Of a stretch of 64,000 nucleotides of DNA, positions 18,189 through 27,309 are shown piece by piece. The stretch spans positions 2,976,001-3,040,000 of the forward strand of contig NZ_CP030055.1 in NCBI RefSeq assembly GCF_015291645.1, given 5' to 3'. The position numbers were made by a program, and so were the translations under genes. Below the pieces are notes generated by a model. That model did no database searches, had not been told where the DNA came from, and was given only the letters and a program-made list of their open reading frames with translations. Source of the DNA: Bradyrhizobium sp. CCBAU 53340. Its GTDB lineage: Bacteria > Pseudomonadota > Alphaproteobacteria > Rhizobiales > Xanthobacteraceae. The first letter of the stretch is position 1. Each line of letters begins with the position of its first letter.

Positions 18189-19076
18189 ATGAAGGTTGGT
18201 GTTGCCGGCTTGGGCCGCATGGGCGCTGCGATCGCGAAGCGGTTGCTCGAGGTCGGGCATGAAGTCCATGTCTGGAACAGAAGCCCGGACAAGGCCGAGC
18301 CGCTCGGCAAGGCGGGCGTCACTGTCGCAAAGACGCCGAGCGGTTTGGTTGCGGGCGTTGATACCGTCATCACCATCCTGACCGACGCGGCCGCCATAGC
18401 GGCGGTCTACGACGGGGCAGAGGGCCTGCTCGCAGGCGATGCGAAAGGCAAGCTCTTCATCGAGATGAGCACAGTGCAACCGGTAACCGAGATAGCCCTC
18501 GCGGAAAAAATCCGGGCCAAGGGCGCAACCATGCTCGAGTGTCCCGTCGGCGGAACGGTCGGTCCGGCCCTGACCGGCAAATTGTTGGGCGTGGCGGGTG
18601 GCAGCAAGGAGGATTTCGAGCGCGCCAAGCCGCTCCTTGAGCAGATGTGCCGTCGGGTCGATCTGGTCGGGCCGATCGGGGCGGGGGCCAGCATGAAGCT
18701 CGCCATCAATCTTCCGCTCGGGATATTCTGGCTCGCCTTCGGCGAAGCCTATGCGCTGTGCCGTCATTTGAACCTCGATCCGGCATGGCTCGTAGAGCTG
18801 TTTGCGGATACATCGGGGGGAACGAATGTGTTGAAGGCGCGCGGTTCGGCGGTCGCCCTTGCCCTGCAATCTAAGCCCTCGGGATCCGCGACATTCGATT
18901 GCGACAACATCCGCAAGGATTTCCGCACCATGGTCGCTGAAGCGAAGGAGCTGGGATTCGGCTTGCCGATGGCCGAACAGGCGCTGGCCGTTTTCGATCA
19001 AGCCGCCAAGGCGGGATGGGGCGGCAAGGACTGCACAGAGATCCCGGCGTTCTGGTCCACCAGCCACAAGGCCTGA
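18189..19076 (+). CDS. 3-hydroxyisobutyrate-dehydrogenase-like NAD(P) oxidoreductase (first copy)
   Basis: A 295-residue beta-hydroxyacid dehydrogenase. The Rossmann motif GVAGLGRMG opens the protein, the substrate motif lies around VECPVGG-like ECPVGGTVGPALTG, and the catalytic lysine is K170 in GAGASMKLAINL. I chose ATG 18189 over the in-frame ATG five codons upstream because GGGAG sits at the right distance. It oxidises a 3-hydroxyacid or reduces a semialdehyde. It is followed by a second, diverged family member, suggesting two successive steps or two stereoisomers. Confidence 0.85.
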   Translation: MKVGVAGLGRMGAAIAKRLLEVGHEVHVWNRSPDKAEPLGKAGVTVAKTPSGLVAGVDTVITILTDAAAIAAVYDGAEGLLAGDAKGKLFIEMSTVQPVTEIALAEKIRAKGATMLECPVGGTVGPALTGKLLGVAGGSKEDFERAKPLLEQMCRRVDLVGPIGAGASMKLAINLPLGIFWLAFGEAYALCRHLNLDPAWLVELFADTSGGTNVLKARGSAVALALQSKPSGSATFDCDNIRKDFRTMVAEAKELGFGLPMAEQALAVFDQAAKAGWGGKDCTEIPAFWSTSHKA

Positions 19077-19117
19077 GCTTGCATGTCTATGGAGGAGGCC
19101 ATCCATGAGAGATCTCA

Positions 19118-20020
19118 GTGATAACCAAATCTGACAGGACCGTCGGCCTGATCGGGCTCGGGATCATGGGCTACGCGATGAGCAAGAACCTGCTCGCCGC
19201 GGGCTTCACGGTTGTCGGCTACGACATTTCTCCACGTGCAATCGAGTCCTTTCGCGCCAACGGCGGGACCGCCGCAGGATCAGTTGCCGAAGTTGGGAAA
19301 GCTGCCGGCGTGCTGATCACGTCGCTGCCGTCCGCCAAGGCGTTGTTCGACGTCGTCGCCGAGTTGCGCACGCTCGATCGGCGGGAACGCGTTCTTGCCG
19401 AGACCAGCACCTTCACCCTCGAGGACAAGTCGAAAGCCCACCTGCTGCTGGGTGAGAAGGGCATCACAATGCTGGATTGCCCGTTGTCAGGTTCCGGAAG
19501 TCAGGCGCTCGAACGTGACGTCCTCGTCTACGGCAGTGGCGAGCGAAGCGCCTACGATCGGTGCCTGCCGGTGTTCGAAGGGTTTTCGCGCGCGCCCCAC
19601 TATCTCGGGCCGTTCGGCAACGGCTCAAAGATGAAATACGTCGCCAATCTGATGGTCGCTGTGCACACTGCAGTCGCCGGCGAGGCCTTCGCGTTGGCGC
19701 GCAAGGCCGGGCTCGATCCCGCGCAGACCTATGCGGTGGTCAGCGACGGTGCCGCCGGCTCGCGCGCGCTGGCGGTGCGCGGGCAGATGCTGATCGAAGA
19801 CAACTATGAGACGATAAGGACCATGCCGCTCGAGCTCTGGCGCAAGGACATGAAGGTAATCGCCGATTTCGCCGGTTCGCTCGCCTGTCCGACGCCGATG
19901 TTTTCGGCGGCAGTCCCGCTGTTCAATGCGGCGGTGGCGTCGGGTTATGGCGCGCAGGACACCGCGGCCGTCGCGGCGGTTATCGAGGCGATGGCGGGCC
20001 TGCCGACCCCGAAGAAGTAA
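19118..20020 (+). CDS. 3-hydroxyisobutyrate-dehydrogenase-like NAD(P) oxidoreductase (second copy)
   Basis: A 300-residue enzyme of the same family as its upstream neighbour but clearly diverged. It has the nucleotide motif LIGLGIMGYAMSKNL, the loop DCPLSGSG, and the lysine region GNGSKMKYVANL with K173 in the catalytic position. The start is GTG 19118, as no ATG occurs in frame before the Rossmann motif; the upstream GGAGGAGG is rather far away. The reaction class is secure, the substrate is not. Confidence 0.82.
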   Translation: MITKSDRTVGLIGLGIMGYAMSKNLLAAGFTVVGYDISPRAIESFRANGGTAAGSVAEVGKAAGVLITSLPSAKALFDVVAELRTLDRRERVLAETSTFTLEDKSKAHLLLGEKGITMLDCPLSGSGSQALERDVLVYGSGERSAYDRCLPVFEGFSRAPHYLGPFGNGSKMKYVANLMVAVHTAVAGEAFALARKAGLDPAQTYAVVSDGAAGSRALAVRGQMLIEDNYETIRTMPLELWRKDMKVIADFAGSLACPTPMFSAAVPLFNAAVASGYGAQDTAAVAAVIEAMAGLPTPKK

Positions 20021-20063
20021 CAACAGGCGGGGTGCAGCCCAGCGCAGCAGGCGAGGTTCGATC

Positions 20064-20954
20064 TTGAAGGCAATACCGACAATCGACGGCCATCACCACA
20101 TCTGGCGCCTGAATGATCTGACCTGGTTGTCAGGCCCCGAGGTGCCGCGCATTTTCGGGTCCTACGGACCGATACGGCGCGACTACCCGATTGACGAATT
20201 CCTGGCCGACACGGCTGGCTGCAATGTCGTCAAATCGGTCTACGTGCAGACCAACTGGCCGCCAGGCAAGAGCTACGATGAGGCGCGATGGGTCCAGTCG
20301 GTCATTGACCAGCATGGCTGGCCCCATGCAAATGTCGCGCACGCCGATCTGGCCGATCCCGAGTGTGAAGTGCTGATCGAGCGGCTGGCGGCGTTGCCGG
20401 CAACGCGCGGCATCCGCCAGCAGCTTCATTGGCATCAGAATCTGCAGTACCGGTTTGCATCGCGGCCCGATGTGATGAACGACGGAGTTTGGCGCCGGGG
20501 CCTGTCGCTTCTATCGAAGTACAATCTGCTCTTCGAACTGCAGGTCTTTGCCGACCAGATGCAGGACGGTGCAGCGCTGGCGCGTGCGTTTCCCGAGACA
20601 ATCTTTGTCCTTGAGCATGCCGGGATGCCGGAAGATCTCTCGGAGGATGGATGGAAGAAATGGCGCGCGGGGATGTCGGCGCTTGCTGAGCAGCCGAACG
20701 TGAACGTCAAGCTGTCCGGATTGGGGACGTTCGTACGTGGGTGCCGCGCCGATTTGATGACTTCGATCATTCGCGAGACGGTTGCCATTTTCGGGGCAGA
20801 CCGCTGTCTCTATGGCAGCAATTTCCCGATCGAGAAGCTCTGGACCGACTATGCGACGCTCTATGGGACATTTCGCGAGGCCATCGACGGTCTCGACCCC
20901 CGGCAGCAACGTGCGATCCTGCACGACACCGCCGCCCGCCTTTACCGGATCTGA
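20064..20954 (+). CDS. metal-dependent amidohydrolase/lactonase (amidohydrolase-2 family)
   Basis: A 296-residue TIM-barrel hydrolase. The metal-binding H-x-H is in IDGHHHIW at residues 8-15 and the C-terminal acidic region is YGSNFPIEK, typical of fuconolactonase and 2-pyrone-4,6-dicarboxylate lactonase relatives. The most likely start is TTG 20064, right before the motif and preceded by GCGAGG. It would open a lactone or cleave a C-N bond formed earlier in the pathway. Confidence 0.8.
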   Translation: MKAIPTIDGHHHIWRLNDLTWLSGPEVPRIFGSYGPIRRDYPIDEFLADTAGCNVVKSVYVQTNWPPGKSYDEARWVQSVIDQHGWPHANVAHADLADPECEVLIERLAALPATRGIRQQLHWHQNLQYRFASRPDVMNDGVWRRGLSLLSKYNLLFELQVFADQMQDGAALARAFPETIFVLEHAGMPEDLSEDGWKKWRAGMSALAEQPNVNVKLSGLGTFVRGCRADLMTSIIRETVAIFGADRCLYGSNFPIEKLWTDYATLYGTFREAIDGLDPRQQRAILHDTAARLYRI

Positions 20955-21021
20955 GAGATTGGCTGCAGGGAAAATACCTATGCTACTGAGAGTGTTATCC
21001 CGGCGTAACGAGGGCGACAGG

Positions 21022-21049
21022 GTAGGGCGTCCCGATCGGGCAGCCCTAC
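21022..21049. terminator. near-palindromic hairpin between convergent genes
   Basis: A 28-base interrupted palindrome (GTAGGGC..GCCCTAC around CCCGATCGGG) lies at the end of two convergent genes and overlaps the stop codon of the - strand gene. It could act as a bidirectional terminator, although neither side has a long U-run. Confidence 0.45.
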
Positions 21050-21450
21050 ACTTTCGGTGTCGGCCCCCCGGGCGCAGCGTCCGCGAACACTTCCGCCGCG
21101 ATCCGGGTCGTTTCTATCGCGGCGGGGATGCCGCAATACATGGCCACCAGCAGAAGGACGTCCTGCACCTGCTCGGCCGTACAGCCGTTCGCACGCGCAC
21201 CTTGTGCATGCACGAGGAATTCGGCCGTCTTGCCGGCGGCAGCCGTGATGGCGAGCATCACCAGGCTGCGCATCGGGTCAGACAAACCCTTGCGTTCCCA
21301 AATGTCGCCGTAGACGTACGCGTTGATGACGGTTTGCAGCGGTGCTCCGAAGTCTCCCGACGTGGCCATCCGAGACTCGACTTGGGTTGCTCCGAGCATT
21401 CGCTTGCGGCGTTCGAGGCCGCGCTCATAGAGATCGCTGACGTCAACCAT
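21046..21450 (-). CDS. carboxymuconolactone decarboxylase-like protein
   Basis: A 134-residue AhpD/CMD-fold protein (RGLERRKRMLG at the start, then VYGDIWERKGLSDPMRSLVMLAI, and ARANGCTAEQVQDVLL). The start is ATG 21450 with GGAGCTCA in front. It lacks the CxxC redox pair of AhpD in the visible helix, which favours a decarboxylase/isomerase-like or unknown role over peroxidase reduction. It is convergent with the amidohydrolase and divergent from the Gfo/Idh gene. It may belong to the same catabolic locus. Confidence 0.8.
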   Translation of the reverse strand: MVDVSDLYERGLERRKRMLGATQVESRMATSGDFGAPLQTVINAYVYGDIWERKGLSDPMRSLVMLAITAAAGKTAEFLVHAQGARANGCTAEQVQDVLLLVAMYCGIPAAIETTRIAAEVFADAAPGGPTPKV

Positions 21451-21551
21451 TTGAGCTCCGGTATTAGGGATCTCATCAGCTATACGCGGAAAATGATCAC
21501 GCCTCAATCTCGGCTGGGCGCTCGGTGGATCAATCCATTGCGGCGCCCGTC

Positions 21552-22529
21552 ATGATCAAATGTGCGATCGTCGGTCTCGGACGCTGGGGGCGAAGCCTGG
21601 TCGAGGCTGCGGGGCGCGGCCGCCGGCTGAAGATCACACATGCCGTCGAGCCCGATGCTAAACGCGCGCGAGACTTCTGCGCGATGCATGGCGTAATGCT
21701 CGCCGGGAGCTTCGAGGCGGTGCTCGCGGATTCCGGAATCGAGGCGGTGCTTCTGGCAACCCCACATTCCCAGCATCTTGCGCAGACGATTGCAGCGGCC
21801 GAGGCCGGGAAACAGGTTTTCTGCGAGAAGCCACTCGCGCTTCGCCGGGAGGATGCCGCAGCGATGTTCGGGGCCTGTCATTCTGCGGGCGTGGTGCTGG
21901 CCGTGGGCCACAACCGCCGCTTCTGGCCGTCCCTCCAGGCTCTGAAGGCTGTTGTTGCCAGTGGGGAACTCGGCATGATCCTTCACATCGAAGGTCACAA
22001 CAGCAACGAGAACTCGCAAATGATCACCACGGGATGGCGGCTCTCTCCAGCGGAGTCCCCGGGCGGCGGCCTCACCGGCGCGGGCTTGCATGTGCTCGAT
22101 GCGTTCGTCAGCCTGGTCGGACCGGTGCGGCGGATCTACGCCCGTCTCAGCTCCCGAGCGGCCGGCCCACCCCCGCTCGACAGTGCGATTCTTGCCATTG
22201 ATTTCACCAGTGGCATCACGGGTACGCTTGCGACCGTTCGCGCCACACCGTTCTATTGGCGCGTTCACGTGTTCGGCACCCACGGCTCTGCGGAGGTGCT
22301 GGACGACGTCACATTGGTGAGACGTCGCTCGGGCACCAGCCCCGAGACGATCACATGTCCAGCCTCGGATGTGCTGACAGACGAGCTCGTCGCCTTCGCC
22401 GACGCAGTCGAGGGCAGGCGACCCTATCCCGTGCCACACGACGATGTCCTGGCGACGCTCGCTGCATTTGAAGCGGCATTGCAATCTATGCGCACGGGAC
22501 AAGCAGTGGTTATCGATGCGCAACTGTGA
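21552..22529 (+). CDS. Gfo/Idh/MocA-family oxidoreductase
   Basis: A 325-residue NAD(P)-dependent dehydrogenase. The N-terminal Rossmann motif is CAIVGLGRWGRSL, the substrate-site motif is FCEKPLALRRED near residue 95, and the C-terminal sheet domain includes GGLTGAGLHVLDAF. The start could be ATG 21552 (MIKCAIVG) or the GTG nine codons earlier; neither has a good ribosome site. Family members oxidise sugars, inositols or reduce ring substrates. It lies at the edge of the unknown catabolic locus. Confidence 0.8.
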   Translation: MIKCAIVGLGRWGRSLVEAAGRGRRLKITHAVEPDAKRARDFCAMHGVMLAGSFEAVLADSGIEAVLLATPHSQHLAQTIAAAEAGKQVFCEKPLALRREDAAAMFGACHSAGVVLAVGHNRRFWPSLQALKAVVASGELGMILHIEGHNSNENSQMITTGWRLSPAESPGGGLTGAGLHVLDAFVSLVGPVRRIYARLSSRAAGPPPLDSAILAIDFTSGITGTLATVRATPFYWRVHVFGTHGSAEVLDDVTLVRRRSGTSPETITCPASDVLTDELVAFADAVEGRRPYPVPHDDVLATLAAFEAALQSMRTGQAVVIDAQL

Positions 22530-22533
22530 ATAA

Positions 22534-22660
22534 GCGCCGAAGTTTGACCCCCGTCGGCTTACAAAATTGACCCCACGCTCGATGTATTCTTCGGCGCTTG
22601 TCCAAGGGCTTCGCCATTGCTCGCCGTGGTCAAGCTTCGGCGCCGACAAGGGGTCAAGCA
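22534..22660. mobile_element. inverted-repeat relic A (IS21-end or MITE-like)
   Basis: The segment opens with GCGCCGAAGTTTGACCCCC and closes with CTTCGGCGC then GGGGTCAAG, giving 9-bp inverted ends GCGCCGAAG/CTTCGGCGC and TTGACCCC/GGGGTCAA. Its left half is nearly identical to a segment at 31325-31360. There is no transposase between the ends. It resembles abutted ends of an IS21-type element or a small non-autonomous element. Confidence 0.5.
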
Positions 22661-22722
22661 GTGTTAGCGACCAACGTCGGGGATTCAGCGCGCAATGAAG
22701 ATATTTGTGCTTTCAAGCGCCA

Positions 22723-23937
22723 TCAACCGCAGATCTCCAGGATGGCGAGCATGTAGATGCGAATCATATCGAGGTAGTCGGCGATATCGACCCGCTCGTC
22801 GGGCATCGTGTTGTAGCGTCCGCCGGGGCCGCAGACGATGCCCTCCATCTTGCCGAAATAGTGCAGGTGGCCAGCATCGGTGCCGTAGAAGCAGCTCGGC
22901 GCAACGGCTCCCGTCGGCTGGTCTTCGCCACGCACGGAGCGATAAGCGCGGTTGATCGCCGCGACGATCGGGCTCGTGCGGGCTACCTCGAACGGCGGCA
23001 TGGTCGGCACGCCGGCGCGGTCTTCCGACATGACCGCGGCCTTGAGACCGGGAAAGCGTGCCTCAAGCGCGTCGAGCTCGCGGCGCATGTCGGCGAGCGC
23101 GCCGGCCTCGGTCTGGCCCGATGCGTAGCGGCCCGAGCCCTTGATCCGCACGAAATCCGCGACCTGTGGTGCGCGCCATTCGTGCAGCTCGCGGCCGAGC
23201 GCGCCGTGGATGACGCCGACATGGACGCGGTTGATTCCCTCATGCTCGGGCGAGAGGGCACCGGAGAATTTCATCGCATTGAGGCGCGGAATGAGATCGC
23301 ACGCTGCCGTGATCGCGTCGACCGCCTCTTCGCGCTTGGACAGGTGGCGGGTATTGCCGGTCAGCTCGATGATGAACATGAACGCCGCGGCGTGCATGGT
23401 CATCGCCTTCAGGTCGGTCGGCTCCGAATTGATGAAATAGTCGGCGCGAAGGCCCTGCTCGACCAGCGAGTAGGTGCCGACCCCGCCCTGCAGTTCGCCA
23501 ACCACGTAGGTGAGGATGACGTCGCCCTTAAGTTTGACGCCGGCGTCCTTCAGCGTCTTCACCGCGCAGAAATAGGCGGCGTCGCCGGCCTTCATGTTGG
23601 AAACGCCGATGCCGTAGATGAAGGCGTCGTCGACCTTGCCGGCCCAGGGATCGACGGTCCACCCCTCCGTCACCGGATTGGTGTCGAGATGGCCGTTGAA
23701 CATCAGGTTCTTGCCTCCGCCGCTTCCTTTCCAGCGGCCGACGGCATTGACGCGGCCTTCATTGCCGAAGGGCGAGAGCTCGGTCTCGAGGCCGATCTCG
23801 CGCATGCGGCCTGCCATGTAGGCCGCAAGCTGCTTCTCGCCGTCCGATTTAGAGTAGCTCTTGTGCTGCACCATGCGTGACAGCAGGTCGAGCGCGGCGG
23901 ACACATCGATCCGGGCGAGAAGTGCGTCTTGATCCAT
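22723..23937 (-). CDS. M20-family hydrolase with degenerate metal site
   Basis: A 404-residue M20/ArgE-DapE-fold protein and last gene of the importer operon. The first metal motif NGHLDTNPV (H83, D85) is normal. The bridging-Asp motif reads GIGVSNMKAG, with N114 where Asp is usual. The acidic pair reads VVGELQGG, keeping general-base E148 but having L149 instead of the metal-binding Glu. The C-terminal motif reads TMPDERV, with T377 where His is expected. AAGGATTT precedes the ATG. It could be a single-metal enzyme, a distinct subfamily or a non-catalytic binding protein. Amide or peptide hydrolysis is the family's usual reaction. Confidence 0.78.
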   Translation of the reverse strand: MDQDALLARIDVSAALDLLSRMVQHKSYSKSDGEKQLAAYMAGRMREIGLETELSPFGNEGRVNAVGRWKGSGGGKNLMFNGHLDTNPVTEGWTVDPWAGKVDDAFIYGIGVSNMKAGDAAYFCAVKTLKDAGVKLKGDVILTYVVGELQGGVGTYSLVEQGLRADYFINSEPTDLKAMTMHAAAFMFIIELTGNTRHLSKREEAVDAITAACDLIPRLNAMKFSGALSPEHEGINRVHVGVIHGALGRELHEWRAPQVADFVRIKGSGRYASGQTEAGALADMRRELDALEARFPGLKAAVMSEDRAGVPTMPPFEVARTSPIVAAINRAYRSVRGEDQPTGAVAPSCFYGTDAGHLHYFGKMEGIVCGPGGRYNTMPDERVDIADYLDMIRIYMLAILEICG

Positions 23938-23952
23938 TGGGTAAATCCTTCG

Positions 23953-25527
23953 TCAACCGACCGGTACGGGGGAAGCGGCCATCAGTTCGCGGGTGTAGGG
24001 ATGAACGTGGTCTGCGTCGAAATCCTCGACCGGCAACAGGTCGACCATTTCGCCTTGGCGCATCACGCCGATGCGGTGAGCGATTTGCCGGATGAGGTTG
24101 AGATCGTGGGTGATGAACAGAAAGGCGGTTCCGGTCACCGCACGCAGCGCCAGCAGCAACTCGATGATCCGCGCCTGCACGGAGACATCCAACGGCGCAG
24201 TGATTTCGTCGCAGATCACGAGCTTCGGCCGTGCGGCAAAGGCCCGCGCGATGGCGACACGCTGCTTCTCGCCGCCCGAAAGCTGGTGGGGCCAGCGTCC
24301 GGCGTAGGATGCCGGCAGGCGGACCTGCTCGAGCAGGCGGGAGATCTCGGCGGCGTTGCCGCCATAGAGCTTCAGGGAACGGGAGAGGATTTCGCCGACC
24401 TTGTGGCGCGGATTGAGCGAGGCATCCGGATGCTGGAAGATGATCTGCACATCGCGGCGATAGGTCGCGTCCATATCACGCGCGCTAGTTATCATCCGCT
24501 TGTCGAAGCAGACTTTGCCCGAGAAGCGGGCAAGGCCGGTGAGCGCCCGCGCCATCGACGATTTGCCGGATCCGGACTCGCCGACGAGGCCGAGGATTTC
24601 TCCGGCCCGCACCTCCAATCCGACGCTCTTCGTCGCCGGTGGCGGCGCATGGCCGAAAAGGCCGGCGCGGCCGTAATGGACTTCGATGCCCGAGGCCGAG
24701 AGAAGAACTTCGTCGCTGGATTTGTCGTGAACGAGGCGTCGCTCCGACCTCGGCACGGCTTGCACGAGGATTTGCGTCTCGGCGTGACGTGGCGCGCGAA
24801 AAATCTCGGCGGCCGGGGCCTGCTCCACCAGATGGCCGCGTTTGAGGACCGCGACCCGGTCGGCGACCCGCGTCACCAGCGCAAGATCGTGGGAAATATA
24901 GAGCGCGGCAACGCCCGTCTCCTCGCGCAGCCGGGCAAACAGCTCGAGGATGCGCGCGCCGGTGATGACGTCGAGCGCCGTGGTCGGCTCGTCGAACAGG
25001 ATGACGTCGGGCCGGCAGCCGAACGCCGTGGCGATGATGACGCGCTGCTTTTCGCCGCCGGAAATCTCGTGCGGATAGCGCCGCATGATCGCGGCGGGAT
25101 CGCGCAGCTCGACATGACCGAGCAGTTCGATGGCCAGCGCATCGGCCTGGCGTTGCGTGAGGCCGCGATGCTGGATCAGGGTCTCCGTGACCTGCCGGCC
25201 GATGGTGAGCGTCGGGTTGAGCGCGGTCGATGGATCCTGGAACACCATGCCGAGCCGGCGTCCGCGGATTTTGGTCAGTTCGCGATGGCTGAGGCGCTGG
25301 AGGTCGATGTCACCGAGGTGCAGCGAGCCCCTGACCTCGCGAGCATTGTCCGGCAGGTGGCGCATCAGCGCCCAGGCGAGCGAGCTCTTGCCTGAGCCAG
25401 ATTCTCCGACGAGTCCGAGCACCTCGCCCGGCCTCACCTCCAATGAAACGTCTTGCAGCACGCGCACCGGCCCGGCGGCGGTCATGTAGTCGAGCGCATA
25501 ATTCTTGATCGTAAGCGCTGGGGTCAC
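23953..25527 (-). CDS. fused dipeptide/nickel-type ABC ATPase (DppD-DppF)
   Basis: A 524-residue protein with two complete ATPase domains. Walker A appears twice (GESGSGKSSLAWAL near 40 and GESGSGKSSMARAL near 315), and the SGGEKQRV signature appears twice. Such YejF/GsiA-type fusions power peptide-class importers. The start is GTG 25527, overlapping the permease stop by GTGA, so the operon is translationally coupled. It lies between the permease genes and the degenerate M20 gene. Confidence 0.9.
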   Translation of the reverse strand: MTPALTIKNYALDYMTAAGPVRVLQDVSLEVRPGEVLGLVGESGSGKSSLAWALMRHLPDNAREVRGSLHLGDIDLQRLSHRELTKIRGRRLGMVFQDPSTALNPTLTIGRQVTETLIQHRGLTQRQADALAIELLGHVELRDPAAIMRRYPHEISGGEKQRVIIATAFGCRPDVILFDEPTTALDVITGARILELFARLREETGVAALYISHDLALVTRVADRVAVLKRGHLVEQAPAAEIFRAPRHAETQILVQAVPRSERRLVHDKSSDEVLLSASGIEVHYGRAGLFGHAPPPATKSVGLEVRAGEILGLVGESGSGKSSMARALTGLARFSGKVCFDKRMITSARDMDATYRRDVQIIFQHPDASLNPRHKVGEILSRSLKLYGGNAAEISRLLEQVRLPASYAGRWPHQLSGGEKQRVAIARAFAARPKLVICDEITAPLDVSVQARIIELLLALRAVTGTAFLFITHDLNLIRQIAHRIGVMRQGEMVDLLPVEDFDADHVHPYTRELMAASPVPVG

Positions 25528-26354
25528 CGCTCATCCTTCGGATTGAGGGCGTCGCGAAGGCCGTCGCCGAGGAGGTTGAAGGCAATGGCGGTGAGCGCGA
25601 TCGCGACCGACGGCGCGATCAATCCCCACGGCGCCTGATACATGTATTGCCGGGCGTCTGCCACCATGAGCCCCCATTCGGATGCAGGTGGCTGCGCGCC
25701 GACGCCGAGGAAGCTGAGCGTTGCGAACAGCATGACGGCAAAGGACACGCGAATGGTGGATTCGATCACGATCGGCGCCATCACATTGGGTAGCATCTCG
25801 CGGAAGATGATCCACGCCGCACCCTCGCCACGCGCGATGGCCGCCTTGACGTAATCCTGGTTGCGCACGTTGAGCGCGACCGAGCGCGTCACGCGCGCCA
25901 TGCCGGGTGCAAAGGCCAGCGCGATGGCGACGACAGCGTTTCCGGCGCCGTTGCCGAGCGTCGAGACCAGCAACAGAGCCATCAGGAGACCCGGGATCGC
26001 CATCACGGCGTCGTTGGTACGCATGATGGCCTCGTCGGTTCGACCGCCGAGATAGGCCGAGCCGATACCGATGATCGCGCCGGCTGCGCTGCCGGCCAGA
26101 GTTGCGATGAGAGCCATCGGAACGGTTGAACGCGCACCGACCATCAGGCGGCTCAGGATGTCGCGGCCAAATTGATCCGCGCCGAGCCAGTTATGCCAGC
26201 CTGGCGCGCGAAACCGCCCAATGAAATCGATCTTCTCCGGCGCATACGGTGCCAGCGCCGGTCCGAACAGGCAGGCGAGGGCAATAAGGGCCAGGAGAGC
26301 GACGCCGACAAAACCCTGCGGCCTCCGGATCAGGCGGATGAACAGCTCAGTCAT
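25524..26354 (-). CDS. peptide-type ABC permease (DppC-like)
   Basis: A 276-residue inner-membrane protein of the DppC/OppC family. The characteristic LGADQFGRDILSRLMVGAR loop lies near residues 60-80 and the EAA-like loop AAIARGEGAAWIIFREMLPN near 170. ATG 26354 overlaps the upstream permease stop by eight bases; a longer frame start upstream lies inside that gene and lacks family similarity. Confidence 0.88.
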   Translation of the reverse strand: MTELFIRLIRRPQGFVGVALLALIALACLFGPALAPYAPEKIDFIGRFRAPGWHNWLGADQFGRDILSRLMVGARSTVPMALIATLAGSAAGAIIGIGSAYLGGRTDEAIMRTNDAVMAIPGLLMALLLVSTLGNGAGNAVVAIALAFAPGMARVTRSVALNVRNQDYVKAAIARGEGAAWIIFREMLPNVMAPIVIESTIRVSFAVMLFATLSFLGVGAQPPASEWGLMVADARQYMYQAPWGLIAPSVAIALTAIAFNLLGDGLRDALNPKDER

Positions 26355-27294
26355 AGCGGATCCGCCGGTCGAGAAGGGCGTACGCCATGTCAGCAAGCGT
26401 GTTGGTGACGGCATAGGTGGTTGCCATGATCAACGCGCCGGCCTGGATCGACGGCAGGTCGCGCGTGGTGATGGCGACCATCAGCGCACGTCCGATGCCG
26501 GGAATGGCGAAAATCTCCTCGATCACGATGATGCCGCCGAGCAGATAGCCGACGTCCAGCGCGATGATTGTGACCACCGGCAGCAATGCGTTACGCAGGG
26601 CATGGCGAAACAGCACGGTGCGTTCCGGCAGGCCCTTTAGCCGCGCGGCGCGGATGTAGTCCGACTTCAGCACGTCGAGCGTCTCGGAGCGCATCATGCG
26701 CATGACGTGGGCAATGAGGATCACCGAAATGGTCAGGACCGGCAGCGCCAGATGATGGAGGCCGTCGCCCAAATTTTCCAGCAGTGAAACGTAGCCGGTT
26801 GCCGGCAGCCAATGCAGCGTGTCGGCCAGCAGGAGTGCGAGCAGCGTCGCGGTGACGAATTCGGGCAGCGAGACACCGAGATAGGCGATCAGGCTCACGC
26901 CAGTGTCGGTAGGCCTGCCTTGCCGCAGCGCCGACACCACGCCGAGCGGCACGGCGACGGCGAGCGTAACGAGGATGGACGACACCGCGAGCAGCAGCGA
27001 ACGCGACAACGCCGCCAGCATGTCCGGGCCGACCGGCTGGCTCGTCCGCATCGAGATGCCGAAATCGCCGCTGAAGACGTGGCCGGCCCAACGCAGATAT
27101 TGCTGCCAGGCGGGATCGCCGAGCCCAAGCTTTGCCCTGAGCGCGGCCAGCATTTCGGGCGTCGCGTTCTCACCGAGCAGCGACTGGGCCGCGTCGGCCG
27201 GCAGGACCTGCGTAATGACGAACACCAGCATCGAGACGACGATGACGGTGTAGACCATCAGCATCAGCCGGCGCGCGAACCAGGTGAACGACAC
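26347..27294 (-). CDS. peptide-type ABC permease (DppB-like)
   Basis: A 315-residue DppB/OppB-family permease with six membrane segments. It opens with the family's FARRLMLMVYTVIVVSMLVF helix and has the coupling loop YIRAARLKGLPERTVLFRHALRN. The start is GTG 27294 with GGAG eight bases before it. It pairs with the DppC-like product to form the translocation pore. Confidence 0.88.
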   Translation of the reverse strand: MSFTWFARRLMLMVYTVIVVSMLVFVITQVLPADAAQSLLGENATPEMLAALRAKLGLGDPAWQQYLRWAGHVFSGDFGISMRTSQPVGPDMLAALSRSLLLAVSSILVTLAVAVPLGVVSALRQGRPTDTGVSLIAYLGVSLPEFVTATLLALLLADTLHWLPATGYVSLLENLGDGLHHLALPVLTISVILIAHVMRMMRSETLDVLKSDYIRAARLKGLPERTVLFRHALRNALLPVVTIIALDVGYLLGGIIVIEEIFAIPGIGRALMVAITTRDLPSIQAGALIMATTYAVTNTLADMAYALLDRRIRYD

Positions 27295-27309
27295 CCGATG
27301 TCTCCGACG

